From Methanothrix sp. (GTDB lineage Archaea; Halobacteriota; Methanosarcinia; Methanotrichales; Methanotrichaceae), in NCBI GenBank assembly GCA_026394555.1, contig JAPKXZ010000021.1, positions 1 to 64,000 of the forward strand: a stretch of 64,000 bases of DNA. The letters run 5' to 3'. Under the pieces are notes generated by a model. That model was not told where the DNA came from and did no database searches. It saw nothing but the letters and a program-made list of their open reading frames with translations. Positions 54,458 through 64,000 of this stretch are shown piece after piece (position 1 is the stretch's first letter; each line of letters opens with the position of its first letter). A program made the position numbers and the translations under genes.

Positions 54458-57031
54458 CTAAGATATCTCATCCTTCAGCCCCTTCTGGAAGTGGCCGTGG
54501 GTAATGCCCCCCAGGGCCAGGGGCCGGATGGACTCCTTCAGGCTTTCCAGATCCTGGCGGAGAGTACCGCCTCCCTTCTCAGTCAGATCTATGGCCTTTT
54601 TGTAAATCTTTGTCATCTCGCGGGCGTACTCTCCCGTCCGGCCCCGCGCGTCCACGGCCACACCATCTAGATCGATGGCGAAGATTTCGGGCATCTGGTC
54701 GAGCAGGCAGGTCTCGGCGGAGTTAAAGATGTGCGTCCTATGATCATCATCCAGGCGCAGGGGAAAGATGCGTCTCATGTCCTGCAGGCCCCAGAATTCT
54801 TTTGCATCATATTCTCCTTTGGCGGGAAGGGGCATGCAGTCCTCAGCCACCATAACCTCCAGATTGCCCTGCACCATCAGCTCTATCTGGGGCGCGTCTG
54901 GGATAAGGCGCACAGCGGCTACGATATCGGCCAGTTGCCGGGCGGACAGTTCCGGCGAGAGGGTGAGTTGCTCTAAGGGCGGAGCGAGTGCCTGCACTGT
55001 CAGGTGATTGCAGACGTTGAGACCGGAGGCTCCATAAAGATGGACCTTGGGGCCGGCCTCTATAACGGCCTGTACGGCACCCACGTTCTCCACCATAATC
55101 GCGTCGACATTTGCTCTGGCCAGCAGGGGATTAGCGAACTTGAAAAAATCGGCGTTGGTGATTTTGGGCCACTTCCAGATGAGCGGCACTTTTCCGCAGA
55201 TGGCCTTTGCCTCTTCTATCAGCTTCTCGGCTTTTAGGGTCCGCTCTTTCTCCATCCATCCCAGGACGATCTCAAAGTAAACTCGCTGGCATCCACCCAG
55301 AACGGCGCCCCTCACCGTCTCCAGGCTGTCGGCATAGACGGCCAGCGAGGGTATGCGACCAACCGATGTGGTCGGGGCGGGGGAGGCGGGACCAGTCGAG
55401 GCAGGAGATGTAAAGGCAGACAGGTTCAGCTCTTTCAATATATCTCGTGCCCTCTCTACCTTCTCCTTCGTGGGGCGCCTCTTTTCCAAAATGGCCTCTT
55501 GCACCTTTTCCAGGAGATCGCGCCGAGCCTGGTTTAAGGCGCCGATGGGAGCGAAAAGATCACCCGCGTAGTCCATGGTAATCTTTCGGACGACAAAGAG
55601 CGTTCCACCCGTTCGCAGCATCTGCGAAACGATCTGCTGCCGGGAAGTGGGCTGATTTTTGGCCTTTTCCATTTTAAAGGCGGCTTTGACCTGAACGATG
55701 CGGCCGTCTTCCAGCCGGGCCTCTAGCAGAGGCGTGCCCTCCTGCCAGGTGATGGTCAAATCCAGGGGGATCTCTATCTTGTCGGAGGCGATGATCTCCT
55801 GCGCTTTTTTGGCCAGAGCGGTGCTGCCCGTCAGATAGACTTTGCTGCCTGGGCGCACCCTCTCCGGCGTCATCAGCCGCAGCAGACCATCCTTTTGCAC
55901 CACTTTTTGCACCACCAGGCCCATCTCTTGACCCGGGGCCAGAAAGACCAGACCATCGCCCTTTTCAGGGCAAAATGGGCCGGAGAGCCTTACTGCCGCC
56001 TCGCCTCTCTGCACATCGAAAGAGGCCACGCTGCCGATGAGAACGCCCCGGTTGTCCGACATCTCCCGGCCCATGACATCCCTGGCCTCCAGCAGGTGGC
56101 CTTTCGTGAAGTCGCGGTTGAAGGATAAGGCCAGGTCTCTTTCATCCTCAGAAGACGGCGACCACTTGCCTTTGGCAATGGCCTGCAGGGCTCTTTTGTA
56201 AATGCGGGTTACGATGGCCACGTACTCCGGGGACTTCATCCTCCCTTCAATCTTCAGGGACTCTATCGGCGAGCGGACGATCCTGTCCAGATGCTGGTAA
56301 ACGCAAAGGTCGCGGGTGGATATGAGAAAGCGCTCTCTTTGCGGCTGGGCTGCCAGGCCGGTCGGCCTGCCGTAACTGTCTTTTTCTCCTCTGAGCAGCA
56401 CGTAGGGCTTTCTACAGGGCTGGGCGCACATGCCCCGGTTGCCGCTGCGCCCGCCGATGGCCGAGGAGAGAAGGCACTGCCCGGAGTAAGAGTAGCATAG
56501 AGCGCCGTGCACGAAAACCTCCAGGCCGATTCCCTGCATGGCTGTATCCTTCTCATTCTCCAACTCTTGCCCCATCGTTTTTATCTCATCCAGTCCGACC
56601 TCTCTGGCCAGGACCGCTCTTCTAAATCCGGCGCGGGTCGCAAAGAGAGCACCCTCTTTGTTATGGATGGTCATCTGGGTGGAGGCGTGCCTCTCCAGCT
56701 CTGGCACCATGCGACCTGCCAGCAGGCCTAGCCCCAGATCCTGTAACAGCACGGCATCTACCCCCATCTCGAAAAGGCGGAGAAGATACACAGCCACATC
56801 GTAGAGCTCATTTTCTCGGATGAGAGTGTTGACTGTCACATAGACTTTTACGTTCCGGAGGTGGGCGTAGTCTATAGCCATAGCTAAGTCGGGCTCATCA
56901 AAGTTTGCGGCGAATTTTCGTGCCCCAAATCTCTTGCCGCTCAGGTAAACGGCATCGGCTCCCCCGGCAATGGCTGCGGCCAGGGCCTCTGGCGAGCCGG
57001 CGGGGGCGAGCAGCTGTGGCAGTTTTTTCAA
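54458..57031 (-). CDS. U32 family peptidase
   Basis: LLAPAGSPEALAAAIAGGADAVYLSGKRFGARKFAANF; CQPC-like GMCAQPCRKPY; EGRMKSPEYVA. Confidence 0.92.
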   Translation of the reverse strand: MKKLPQLLAPAGSPEALAAAIAGGADAVYLSGKRFGARKFAANFDEPDLAMAIDYAHLRNVKVYVTVNTLIRENELYDVAVYLLRLFEMGVDAVLLQDLGLGLLAGRMVPELERHASTQMTIHNKEGALFATRAGFRRAVLAREVGLDEIKTMGQELENEKDTAMQGIGLEVFVHGALCYSYSGQCLLSSAIGGRSGNRGMCAQPCRKPYVLLRGEKDSYGRPTGLAAQPQRERFLISTRDLCVYQHLDRIVRSPIESLKIEGRMKSPEYVAIVTRIYKRALQAIAKGKWSPSSEDERDLALSFNRDFTKGHLLEARDVMGREMSDNRGVLIGSVASFDVQRGEAAVRLSGPFCPEKGDGLVFLAPGQEMGLVVQKVVQKDGLLRLMTPERVRPGSKVYLTGSTALAKKAQEIIASDKIEIPLDLTITWQEGTPLLEARLEDGRIVQVKAAFKMEKAKNQPTSRQQIVSQMLRTGGTLFVVRKITMDYAGDLFAPIGALNQARRDLLEKVQEAILEKRRPTKEKVERARDILKELNLSAFTSPASTGPASPAPTTSVGRIPSLAVYADSLETVRGAVLGGCQRVYFEIVLGWMEKERTLKAEKLIEEAKAICGKVPLIWKWPKITNADFFKFANPLLARANVDAIMVENVGAVQAVIEAGPKVHLYGASGLNVCNHLTVQALAPPLEQLTLSPELSARQLADIVAAVRLIPDAPQIELMVQGNLEVMVAEDCMPLPAKGEYDAKEFWGLQDMRRIFPLRLDDDHRTHIFNSAETCLLDQMPEIFAIDLDGVAVDARGRTGEYAREMTKIYKKAIDLTEKGGGTLRQDLESLKESIRPLALGGITHGHFQKGLKDEIS

Positions 57032-57594
57032 GGTTGATCGCCCATAATATCATCAATAGCTTTCACTGCACTCTGCCACTGCGGGCAATAGTATACCTGG
57101 TCGGAGTAATCTTCAATATCCGTACCGTTTAAGCTCCAGGGGTGCAGGAAAAGAATTCCTCGTCGATTGGGATCGCTTCTGACAAATTCTACGATGTTCA
57201 TATCCAGGTCATCGATCAGCACGTCGGAGGGTATATTATGCTTGGTGCCGGTCCTGGCATGATAGTATTGCGTGAGGCTGGGGAAGTGCCAGTTCAGCCA
57301 TCTTCTGGTGGCCTCCTCGGCGTTGGGCCGTCTGGCCGTTACCACCAGAAGATCATGCCTGCAAAGCTGCTTTATGGCATTTTGAGAGCCCTCGATCAAC
57401 GGCACTCTCATAACGTATTCGGGGTCGGCCAACAACCGGCCTATTTCCGTCCATATCTCGATTCCCGCAAAGCTCCAGTGGGCACGATTGATATCGCTCT
57501 TGCAATACGTCTGTCCATAATCTTTTTCAATTTCCTTCAAAACAGCACTGACTTGGTCTGCCAGGACCCCGTCAATGTCTACCGCGATTTTCAA
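57028..57594 (-). CDS. HAD-type 5'(3')-nucleotidase-like protein
   Basis: MKIAVDIDGVLADQ; VVTARRPNAEEATRRWL; DVLIDDLDMN. Confidence 0.82.
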   Translation of the reverse strand: MKIAVDIDGVLADQVSAVLKEIEKDYGQTYCKSDINRAHWSFAGIEIWTEIGRLLADPEYVMRVPLIEGSQNAIKQLCRHDLLVVTARRPNAEEATRRWLNWHFPSLTQYYHARTGTKHNIPSDVLIDDLDMNIVEFVRSDPNRRGILFLHPWSLNGTDIEDYSDQVYYCPQWQSAVKAIDDIMGDQP

Positions 57595-57721
57595 ATCATG
57601 CCTCCCCTAATAATTATTCTACAAGCCTTTTTGTTCACAATAGTCCCACGGTTGCATTGTATGATAAATCTTTTCTGATTCAATAAATGCATGGGTTATT
57701 TATTGGAGAAGATGCAATTTA

Positions 57722-58744
57722 ATGGCGGTGAATGGGATGAAGTGTAATAAAGCAATTCTCGTTTTGATGACCCTTGTTCTGCTCTGCTCGTCGGGGCAGG
57801 CATTGCGGACTTTTTCAGGAGATACAATTACCATAGACACGGCTATTGCCGACGATATTATCGCTGCAGGCAACATGGTGAGCATCAACGCCCCGGTGGA
57901 CTCGGCCATAGTTGTCGGCGGCACGGTTAACATCAATGCCCCGGTGAAGGGGGATGTCATCGCAGCCGGTGGCCAGGTTTATGTCAACGCGAACGTGGGG
58001 GGAAAGGTTGTAGCTGCGGGCGGAAATGTCAACCTGGGCGGCAACATCGGCACCAATCTGGTGGCTCTAGGCGGCCAGGTGAACATCCTTCCCGGTAATA
58101 CGGTGGAAAGAGATGCTCTCATCGGCGGCAGCCAGGTGGTTAACGCGGGACGGGTCAACGGCACCATCACAGTCAGCGCCAACCAATTCAATAACACCGG
58201 CTCGGCGGGAAAGGTGAATTTCCACAAGGTAGAAGATCAGACTGAGAAGAGAGCGGACAATGATATGGGCTTTAACATCTTCAGCCTGCTGGCCATGCTT
58301 GGCTACTTCATTTTGGGATTGATCTTGGTTAAGTACCTGCCCGGCATCATCCAAGCAGTGGATCGCGAGGTAAGAAGCTCGACCCTGCTCAAGACCTTGC
58401 TGGGTTTCGTTATGATCATTGCCTCATTTATTGCCTTGCTGCTGGTGGCGGTAACGGTGGTGGGCCTGCCCATTGCCTTGATCTCAACTCTGCTATTCTT
58501 CGCAGCTCTCATGCTGAGCGGAACCTTCGTCTCCTTCAGCCTGGGCAAGTGGATTGGCGAGCGGGCGAAGATCAAGCAGGGTGATCTGGTCTACTTCGTG
58601 ATCGGATTTGTTATACTCAATGTGCTCTGCTGGCTGCCCTTGGTGGGAGGTCTGATCTCATTGATCTCCATGAGCCTGGGCTTTGCTGCATTGCTCTATG
58701 CAGCACGCCACCTGGCTACAGCTTGCCAAGCAAAGACGACCTGA
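57722..58744 (+). CDS. Bactofilin/polymer-forming-like repeat domain fused to C-terminal TM helices
   Basis: Repeats such as 'GGTVNINAPVKGDVIAAGGQVYVNANVGGKVVAAGGNVNLGGNIG' then hydrophobic segments. Confidence 0.8.
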   Translation: MAVNGMKCNKAILVLMTLVLLCSSGQALRTFSGDTITIDTAIADDIIAAGNMVSINAPVDSAIVVGGTVNINAPVKGDVIAAGGQVYVNANVGGKVVAAGGNVNLGGNIGTNLVALGGQVNILPGNTVERDALIGGSQVVNAGRVNGTITVSANQFNNTGSAGKVNFHKVEDQTEKRADNDMGFNIFSLLAMLGYFILGLILVKYLPGIIQAVDREVRSSTLLKTLLGFVMIIASFIALLLVAVTVVGLPIALISTLLFFAALMLSGTFVSFSLGKWIGERAKIKQGDLVYFVIGFVILNVLCWLPLVGGLISLISMSLGFAALLYAARHLATACQAKTT

Positions 58745-58914
58745 AATACTTTATTTTCTATTTTTTCTTTTTTTTCAAACAATAGCCAGAACGCGCTATT
58801 TGCCTGTCAATGGTATCTTTGCAGAAACGCTCAAGTCTAAATACCTTGATATCCAGATAATGGCTGCAACTAAAGAAAAGGCGAGCATGCTTTTATTGAT
58901 AGTGTGGTGAAGGC

Positions 58915-59700
58915 TTGAAACTGCTAGTATTCTATAATGGCCAATTTGGCGAGAGGGTGGTGGGCAATCTCATCAACTACTCGGGCTTTTGCATCTCCTG
59001 TGCCGATGCCTGCACCCAGTGCAGGAATGTCCGACCTGGCATTGCCCAGAACATCGTCTCCCTGGTGGAGATGCCCGATCCAGCATCCCTGGGGGACTTC
59101 ATTGATGATGTGGAACCACTGCTGCCCCAGAACATCCCTGCCGCAGACATTGCTCTGGTCATAAATGTTCATCCCGACATTCTCTTCGGCCTGCTACCCA
59201 AACTGAAGGAGGCGGGCGTGAAGGGCATTGTGGGCGGCTCGGAGTCGCCTCGCGATCTTCCTTTGGGCCAGAGAACGCAACTGGAGGAGAAGGCTAAGGA
59301 GCTAGGGATGGAGGCGGCCTTTGCCAAGCCCTTTTGCGCTCTAGTTCCTGATCCGGCCAAGCCGAACATTTATGCCTTTCTCATGGAGGCTGGCATTGGC
59401 GATCCCTTAATCGATGTGACGGTACAAAAGAGCCGGGAGGGAAAAGACCACATCTTAGCCGCCAGTGTAATCAGATCAGCGCCCTGCGGCTCCACCTGGT
59501 TTGTGGCCAAGCGTCTCCTGGGTCTGGAGCCGGATCAGCCCGACATCCGGGAGAGGATCTCTGAGGCGCATCATGCCTACCCCTGCACAGGATCGATGGA
59601 GAGGGACACGGAGCTTGGCGACACCGTGCTGCACAAGGGCGGCTACATCATCCGCGATGCAGTGGAGGACGCCTTCAAGAGGGCGAAGAGGCAGGACTAA
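58915..59700 (+). CDS. DUF166 family protein
   Basis: CISCADACTQCRNVRPGIAQNIVSLVEMPDP; PFCALVPDP, SAPCGSTWFVAKRL. Confidence 0.82.
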   Translation: MKLLVFYNGQFGERVVGNLINYSGFCISCADACTQCRNVRPGIAQNIVSLVEMPDPASLGDFIDDVEPLLPQNIPAADIALVINVHPDILFGLLPKLKEAGVKGIVGGSESPRDLPLGQRTQLEEKAKELGMEAAFAKPFCALVPDPAKPNIYAFLMEAGIGDPLIDVTVQKSREGKDHILAASVIRSAPCGSTWFVAKRLLGLEPDQPDIRERISEAHHAYPCTGSMERDTELGDTVLHKGGYIIRDAVEDAFKRAKRQD

Positions 59701-59754
59701 AGATATCTTCTCTTCGTCGAAACCTTTTTGCCATAGGAGACAATTCTCCAGTTT

Positions 59755-60246
59755 ATGTTCTCTCCAATTCAGGCTTTTTCCGTCCTCATGATGCCCTCGG
59801 CCAGTGAAACGCAGTCTGCCGATTTTTGGCTGGAGAAAGGAAATGAGCTAGGCAATAGCGGGCAGGGGGAAGAGGCGATCAAGGCATACGATCAAGCTCT
59901 TGGCATCGACAAGACCCTGATTGATGCCTGGAACAACAAGGGCCTGATCCTGGCCAGCCTGGAACACTTCCCTGAGGCCCTGCAGTGCTTCGAAGAGGTC
60001 CTCAAGCTCACACCAACGCATAAGCATGCTCTGAGCAACAAGGGCATGGTGCTGGCCCAGCAGAAAAAATATACGGAGGCGCTACGCTGCTTTGAGGCGG
60101 CCATTGCTGCGGACGCTTATTTTTCTGGAGCCTGGTACAACACGGCGCTGACCTTGCAGTGTCTGGGCCGGATAAAAGAGGCTGCGGCCGCCATGAAGAC
60201 CGCCGAGACCCTGGAAGGAGGGAGGGGCAGCTGCTGTAGACGGTGA
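59755..60246 (+). CDS. TPR-repeat protein
   Basis: Three TPR-like units (WNNKGLILASLEHFPEALQCFEEVLKLTP...). Confidence 0.82.
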   Translation: MFSPIQAFSVLMMPSASETQSADFWLEKGNELGNSGQGEEAIKAYDQALGIDKTLIDAWNNKGLILASLEHFPEALQCFEEVLKLTPTHKHALSNKGMVLAQQKKYTEALRCFEAAIAADAYFSGAWYNTALTLQCLGRIKEAAAAMKTAETLEGGRGSCCRR

Positions 60247-60263
60247 GTCATCTCCATCAAAAA

Positions 60264-60296
60264 GATCTCGCGCGAAGCCGCGAAGGGCGCGAAGAA
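60264..60296 (+). repeat. 33-nt intergenic repeat, plus orientation (GATCTCGCGCGAAGCCGCGAAGGGCGCGAAGAA)
   Basis: Exact reverse complement of 45570-45602. Confidence 0.95.
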
Positions 60297-60432
60297 ATCA
60301 TCCATCTTTGGATCAGCCTAAGTTGGCACATCGTTTATGCAGCGACACCTTTGGATGCACCGAAGATTGTGGCACTTCGCTATTTCCAGTTGCTAACCTC
60401 AGGTTACTATGTTTTTCCAGTCGTTAGTTAGT

Positions 60433-60577
<145 letters not shown>

Positions 60578-60693
60578 CGCGAAACAGCGAGGAACCAAGA
60601 TTGTTGCACGGTGAGCTACCGCCGTATCACTCTTCAATTTTAACCACCCAAAGTGTTATCATCTGAAACCAATCAATTCGAGGTAAAGAGGAT

Positions 60694-61101
60694 ATGCAAA
60701 TGGAAAAGAAAATATTGGCCGCCATCTTGTCATTTCTAATTCCTGGCCTTGGCCATTTCTATTCTCGTCGGTGGGCTCGTGGGATAGTCGTCTTTTCTAT
60801 ATACTTTCTAATAGCAGGTATCATCTCGGAGTTTTCTATCCACCTTATCCCTAGTGACATCTCGGATTTTCCTTTTATTCATATCATAATTGGATTTGTC
60901 GTGGCATGGGATGCCTATAAAGTGGCCCCCAAGGGGCATCTTATGGCTTGGCAATCGATGTCATTACTTTCTTTCATCTTTTTTTTCCTTGCCCTGCTAT
61001 CTTTAAAATCAGATAACCTCATCTTTTTTTTGGTCTTCGTAATTGCAGGTCTATACACTGCTAGAATCGTGTATGAATATGCTCGAACACTACCTAATTA
61101 G
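60694..61101 (+). CDS. Small multi-spanning membrane protein, hypothetical
   Basis: AAILSFLIPGLGHFYSRRWARGIVVF plus several TM segments. Confidence 0.65.
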   Translation: MQMEKKILAAILSFLIPGLGHFYSRRWARGIVVFSIYFLIAGIISEFSIHLIPSDISDFPFIHIIIGFVVAWDAYKVAPKGHLMAWQSMSLLSFIFFFLALLSLKSDNLIFFLVFVIAGLYTARIVYEYARTLPN

Positions 61102-61183
61102 CATCCTGAATTTCATAAACGATTCAATTCCAGACCCACTCTTCAAAGTTGCCAATCGTTATGTGATCTAATGGTTGCATTTT

Positions 61184-61936
61184 TCACGCCTTCTTGCGCA
61201 CTTCGTTTTGGACTACTATTCGGCCTTCTCCTATCCGCCAGCGAATTCTCTTTATCAAACCGAGCAGGGTGCGCGCCTCTCTCTGTGTCAGCTCCGCCCT
61301 GCCCAAGATGCGGCGCAGCATGAGCAGGGTGAACTCTACCTTGTGCACAGGATAACTGACCTCAGCGAGAAGCCATCTGGTCTTCTCTTGCAGCAGGGCC
61401 AGACTCTCCCCGCTGGCCATCTCCACTTTGTTGTCGTCTACGTTCTCGGATTGGGACAGCTCGTAGAAGAGCACGGCAGCGGAATGAGAGAGGTTCATGA
61501 CCGGATAATCGCTGCTGGTGGGAATGGAGACCAGCATGTCGCAGAGGGCCAGCTCCTCGGAATTCAGGCCGCAGTCCTCTCTGCCCAGGAGCAGGGCCAC
61601 GGTTCCCTCTTTTCCCCTCAGCTTTTCCGCGAGCGTTGCCGGGGTGAAGCAGGGCACGCGTAGATGCAGACGCAGGTGATGCTGCGCCTCATCCAGCCTC
61701 TTTCCGGTAGTGCCCACCACCAGGTTTGCGCCCGCCAGGGCCTCCGGCAGGCTGGCATAGGTGCGGGCCATCTGCAGAACATCTCTGGCGTGCGACGCCA
61801 TGGCCGATCCAAAGTCCTCGATCTTGCAGGGATTGACCAGCACCAGATCATGAAAGCCGAAGTTCTTCATGGCTCTGGCCACGGAGCCCACATTGCCCTC
61901 GTAAAGGGGCTCCACCAGGACGACGCGTAGGTTCAT
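61184..61936 (-). CDS. trmJ: TrmJ/SPOUT-family RNA 2'-O-methyltransferase
   Basis: MNLRVVLVEPLYEGNVGSVARAMKNFGFHDLVLVNP; LGREDCGLNSEELALCDMLVSIPTSSDYPVMNLSHSAAVLFYEL. Confidence 0.9.
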   Translation of the reverse strand: MNLRVVLVEPLYEGNVGSVARAMKNFGFHDLVLVNPCKIEDFGSAMASHARDVLQMARTYASLPEALAGANLVVGTTGKRLDEAQHHLRLHLRVPCFTPATLAEKLRGKEGTVALLLGREDCGLNSEELALCDMLVSIPTSSDYPVMNLSHSAAVLFYELSQSENVDDNKVEMASGESLALLQEKTRWLLAEVSYPVHKVEFTLLMLRRILGRAELTQREARTLLGLIKRIRWRIGEGRIVVQNEVRKKA

Positions 61937-61949
61937 CGATTCTATCCTC

Positions 61950-63377
61950 TTATCCCTTGGACACACCCAGCGGCACCAGCCTGGCCACCTTGGTGGCGAT
62001 GCCCAGATTATGCACCACGTCCACCACATCTCCGGAGGGCTTGTAGACCTGAGGAGCCTCCTCGGCCAGCATGCTGGGGCTGGTGGCTTTGACCACGATG
62101 CCGTCTCTGTTCAGTGCGGCCTTCACATTCTGACCGGTGAACAGCTTGAGGGCCTGGCTTCTGCTCATGACCCGGCCCGCGCCGTGGCAGGCGGAGCCGA
62201 AGGTGAGGTCCAGGGCCCGGTCGTTGCCGCAAAGAACGTAAGAGGAGGTTCCCATGCTGCCCGGTATGAGTACGGGCTGGCCTATGCCCTGGTAAGCCAC
62301 CTGCACTTCACTCCTGCTGGGGCCGAAGGCCCGCGTGGCCCCTTTGCGATGAACATAAAGCCGCTCGCGTTTTCCGTCCACCTGGTGCTCCTCGATCTTG
62401 GCCACGTTGTGGGCCACGTCATAGACCAGATCCAGCTTTGAGCCGGGGAAGTATCTCTCGAAGACCTCTCGCGTCCAGTGGGCGATGATATGCCGATTGG
62501 CCCAGGCGTAGTTGGCGGCACAGACCATGGCTCCGAAGTAATTGTCGGCCTCGGGCGAGCCCAGGGGCGCGCAGGCCAGTTGCTTGTCGGGAATGTCGAT
62601 GTTGTACTTTTTCACGGCCCGTGTTAGAACCTCCAGATGATCGGTGCAGATCTGATGGCCGGCTCCCCGCGAACCGCAGTGGATCATAACCGTAATCTGG
62701 CCCTTGAAAAGGCCGAATTTTTTGGCCACTGGCTCATCATAGATCTCCTCCACCCTCTGTATCTCCAGGAAGTGGTTGCCGCTGCCCAGTGTTCCCAGCT
62801 GGGGCCGGCCACGCTTGCGCGCCCTCACGCTCACCTGGGCCTGGTCGGCTCCCGGCATGTGTCCGCTCTCCTCGCAGTGGGAGAGGTCGGCCTCAACGCC
62901 GTAGCCCTCCTCCACGGCCCATTGGGAGCCGTTGGTGAAAACCTCGGTCAGTTGCTGGTCGCTGACATGCAACCGGCCCGTGGCTCCCAGGCCGGAGGGG
63001 ATGGCCTCGAAGAGAGCATCGATGAGGGTATTGATACGCGGCTGCACGTTCGTTGCCTGTAGATCGGTGCGTAGCAGTCGCACGCCGCAGTTGATATCAA
63101 AGCCTACTCCTCCAGGGCTGATGATACCATCCTCCTCGCGAAAGGCAGCCACGCCGCCGATGGGAAAGCCGTAGCCCAGATGGGCATCGGGCATAGCCAT
63201 GGAGTAGTTGACAATGCCGGGCAGGTTGGCAACGTTGGCCACCTGATCGATTGTTCCCGACTCCACCATATCCCGCAATGCCGCGGAGACAAAAATTCGT
63301 CCAGGCACGCGCATGCCTGGTCGGTAGCCGATGGGCACCTCGTAAGTATTATCATTGATCTTGCTGATCTCTGCCAT
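61950..63377 (-). CDS. rtcB: RNA-splicing ligase RtcB
   Basis: Track ORF 61950..63410; GGVGFDINCGVRLLRT; HCGSRGAGHQI; MGTSSYVL. Confidence 0.96.
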   Translation of the reverse strand: MAEISKINDNTYEVPIGYRPGMRVPGRIFVSAALRDMVESGTIDQVANVANLPGIVNYSMAMPDAHLGYGFPIGGVAAFREEDGIISPGGVGFDINCGVRLLRTDLQATNVQPRINTLIDALFEAIPSGLGATGRLHVSDQQLTEVFTNGSQWAVEEGYGVEADLSHCEESGHMPGADQAQVSVRARKRGRPQLGTLGSGNHFLEIQRVEEIYDEPVAKKFGLFKGQITVMIHCGSRGAGHQICTDHLEVLTRAVKKYNIDIPDKQLACAPLGSPEADNYFGAMVCAANYAWANRHIIAHWTREVFERYFPGSKLDLVYDVAHNVAKIEEHQVDGKRERLYVHRKGATRAFGPSRSEVQVAYQGIGQPVLIPGSMGTSSYVLCGNDRALDLTFGSACHGAGRVMSRSQALKLFTGQNVKAALNRDGIVVKATSPSMLAEEAPQVYKPSGDVVDVVHNLGIATKVARLVPLGVSKG

Positions 63378-63379
63378 AA

Positions 63380-63805
63380 TCACACGTCCAAAATAACCTG
63401 AATGCACCACACCTCATTCTTCTTGATGCCAAACTTGTGCCGGGTGATGGCCTTGACCTCATTCTCGAAGGCATGTCTCTCTAGGTCAATCCTCTCCCCG
63501 CCAATCTCTGCCAAAAGCCGCATAGATTCAGTCCCATCTTGCTCTAGATTGACGGAAAAGGTGGCGAAGACAGCCGATTCCGTCTCGAAGAGGAAGACAA
63601 TCTCACAGAGCCATTGGTAGGCCAGATCCTCCAGATCAAAGGCCTTCAGCTCCACCTTCCAGGTCTCTTTGACGACGATGGTTGCAGGTTCCACCATGGA
63701 TTTGAAGAGGGCGGCAGCGGCATTGGAAAGCATCTCTGCCGGCGTTTTTCCGTAGGCTCGAAACTTTATGTCGGCGGTGTGCTCCAGGTACTCGAAGGGA
63801 ATCAT
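63380..63805 (-). CDS. Archease
   Basis: FEYLEHTADIKFRAYGKTPAEMLSNAAAALFKSM; directly upstream of rtcB. Confidence 0.92.
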   Translation of the reverse strand: MIPFEYLEHTADIKFRAYGKTPAEMLSNAAAALFKSMVEPATIVVKETWKVELKAFDLEDLAYQWLCEIVFLFETESAVFATFSVNLEQDGTESMRLLAEIGGERIDLERHAFENEVKAITRHKFGIKKNEVWCIQVILDV

Positions 63806-63916
63806 CTACCTATTAATGGGGGCCGCCTGGCATTAAAGCATTCGCAAAAGAAGAAAGGTGCCTGAGCCTGGTGCGGCTTACCAGGGGCGTCTCTTCGCCG
63901 TCTTCAAGATGAATTT

Positions 63917-64000
63917 TTATTTAAACCTTTTTATAAACGACTTGTCAATCCAGCTCTTCAGCGAGTAGATCAGTCGGGTAGGCACGCCGATGCAGGTCTT
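63917..64000 (-). CDS. C-terminal end of a gene running off the window (...KTCIGVPTRLIYSLKSWIDKSFIKRFK*)
   Basis: Open minus frame from window edge to TAA at 63917-63919. Confidence 0.4.
   Translation of the reverse strand, partial: KTCIGVPTRLIYSLKSWIDKSFIKRFK

Overview
The window is ordinary-density archaeal methanogen chromosome. It carries mcrBDGA, MC1 chromatin protein, PAN, EF-2/EF-1A/S10, archaeal ProS, SRP19, and RtcB with archease. The gene content suggests Methanosarcinales, probably Methanothrix-like; this is inference from McrA and MC1. I support about 55 protein genes, two tRNAs (Ala-GGC, Arg-CCG) and one decayed IS200/IS605-type element with both terminal hairpins kept. I also support an R-M operon fused to ribC, a probable RelE-type TA remnant, several stop-codon-embedded hairpin terminators, and two families of dispersed GC-rich or ACAGAG-type intergenic repeats. 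The most notable items are: (1) a membrane-anchored Cas4-like nuclease whose catalytic and Fe-S residues are split over two overlapping frames, with a slippery T5 immediately before the first stop; (2) a gutted tnpB element that keeps its LE/RE hairpins and may be an orphan reRNA source upstream of topA; (3) a 33-nt exact repeat in opposite orientations 15 kb apart; (4) terminator hairpins that contain the stop codons of convergent genes; (5) a SPASM radical-SAM enzyme near the mcr operon with no obvious peptide substrate. No CRISPR array or rRNA was seen.
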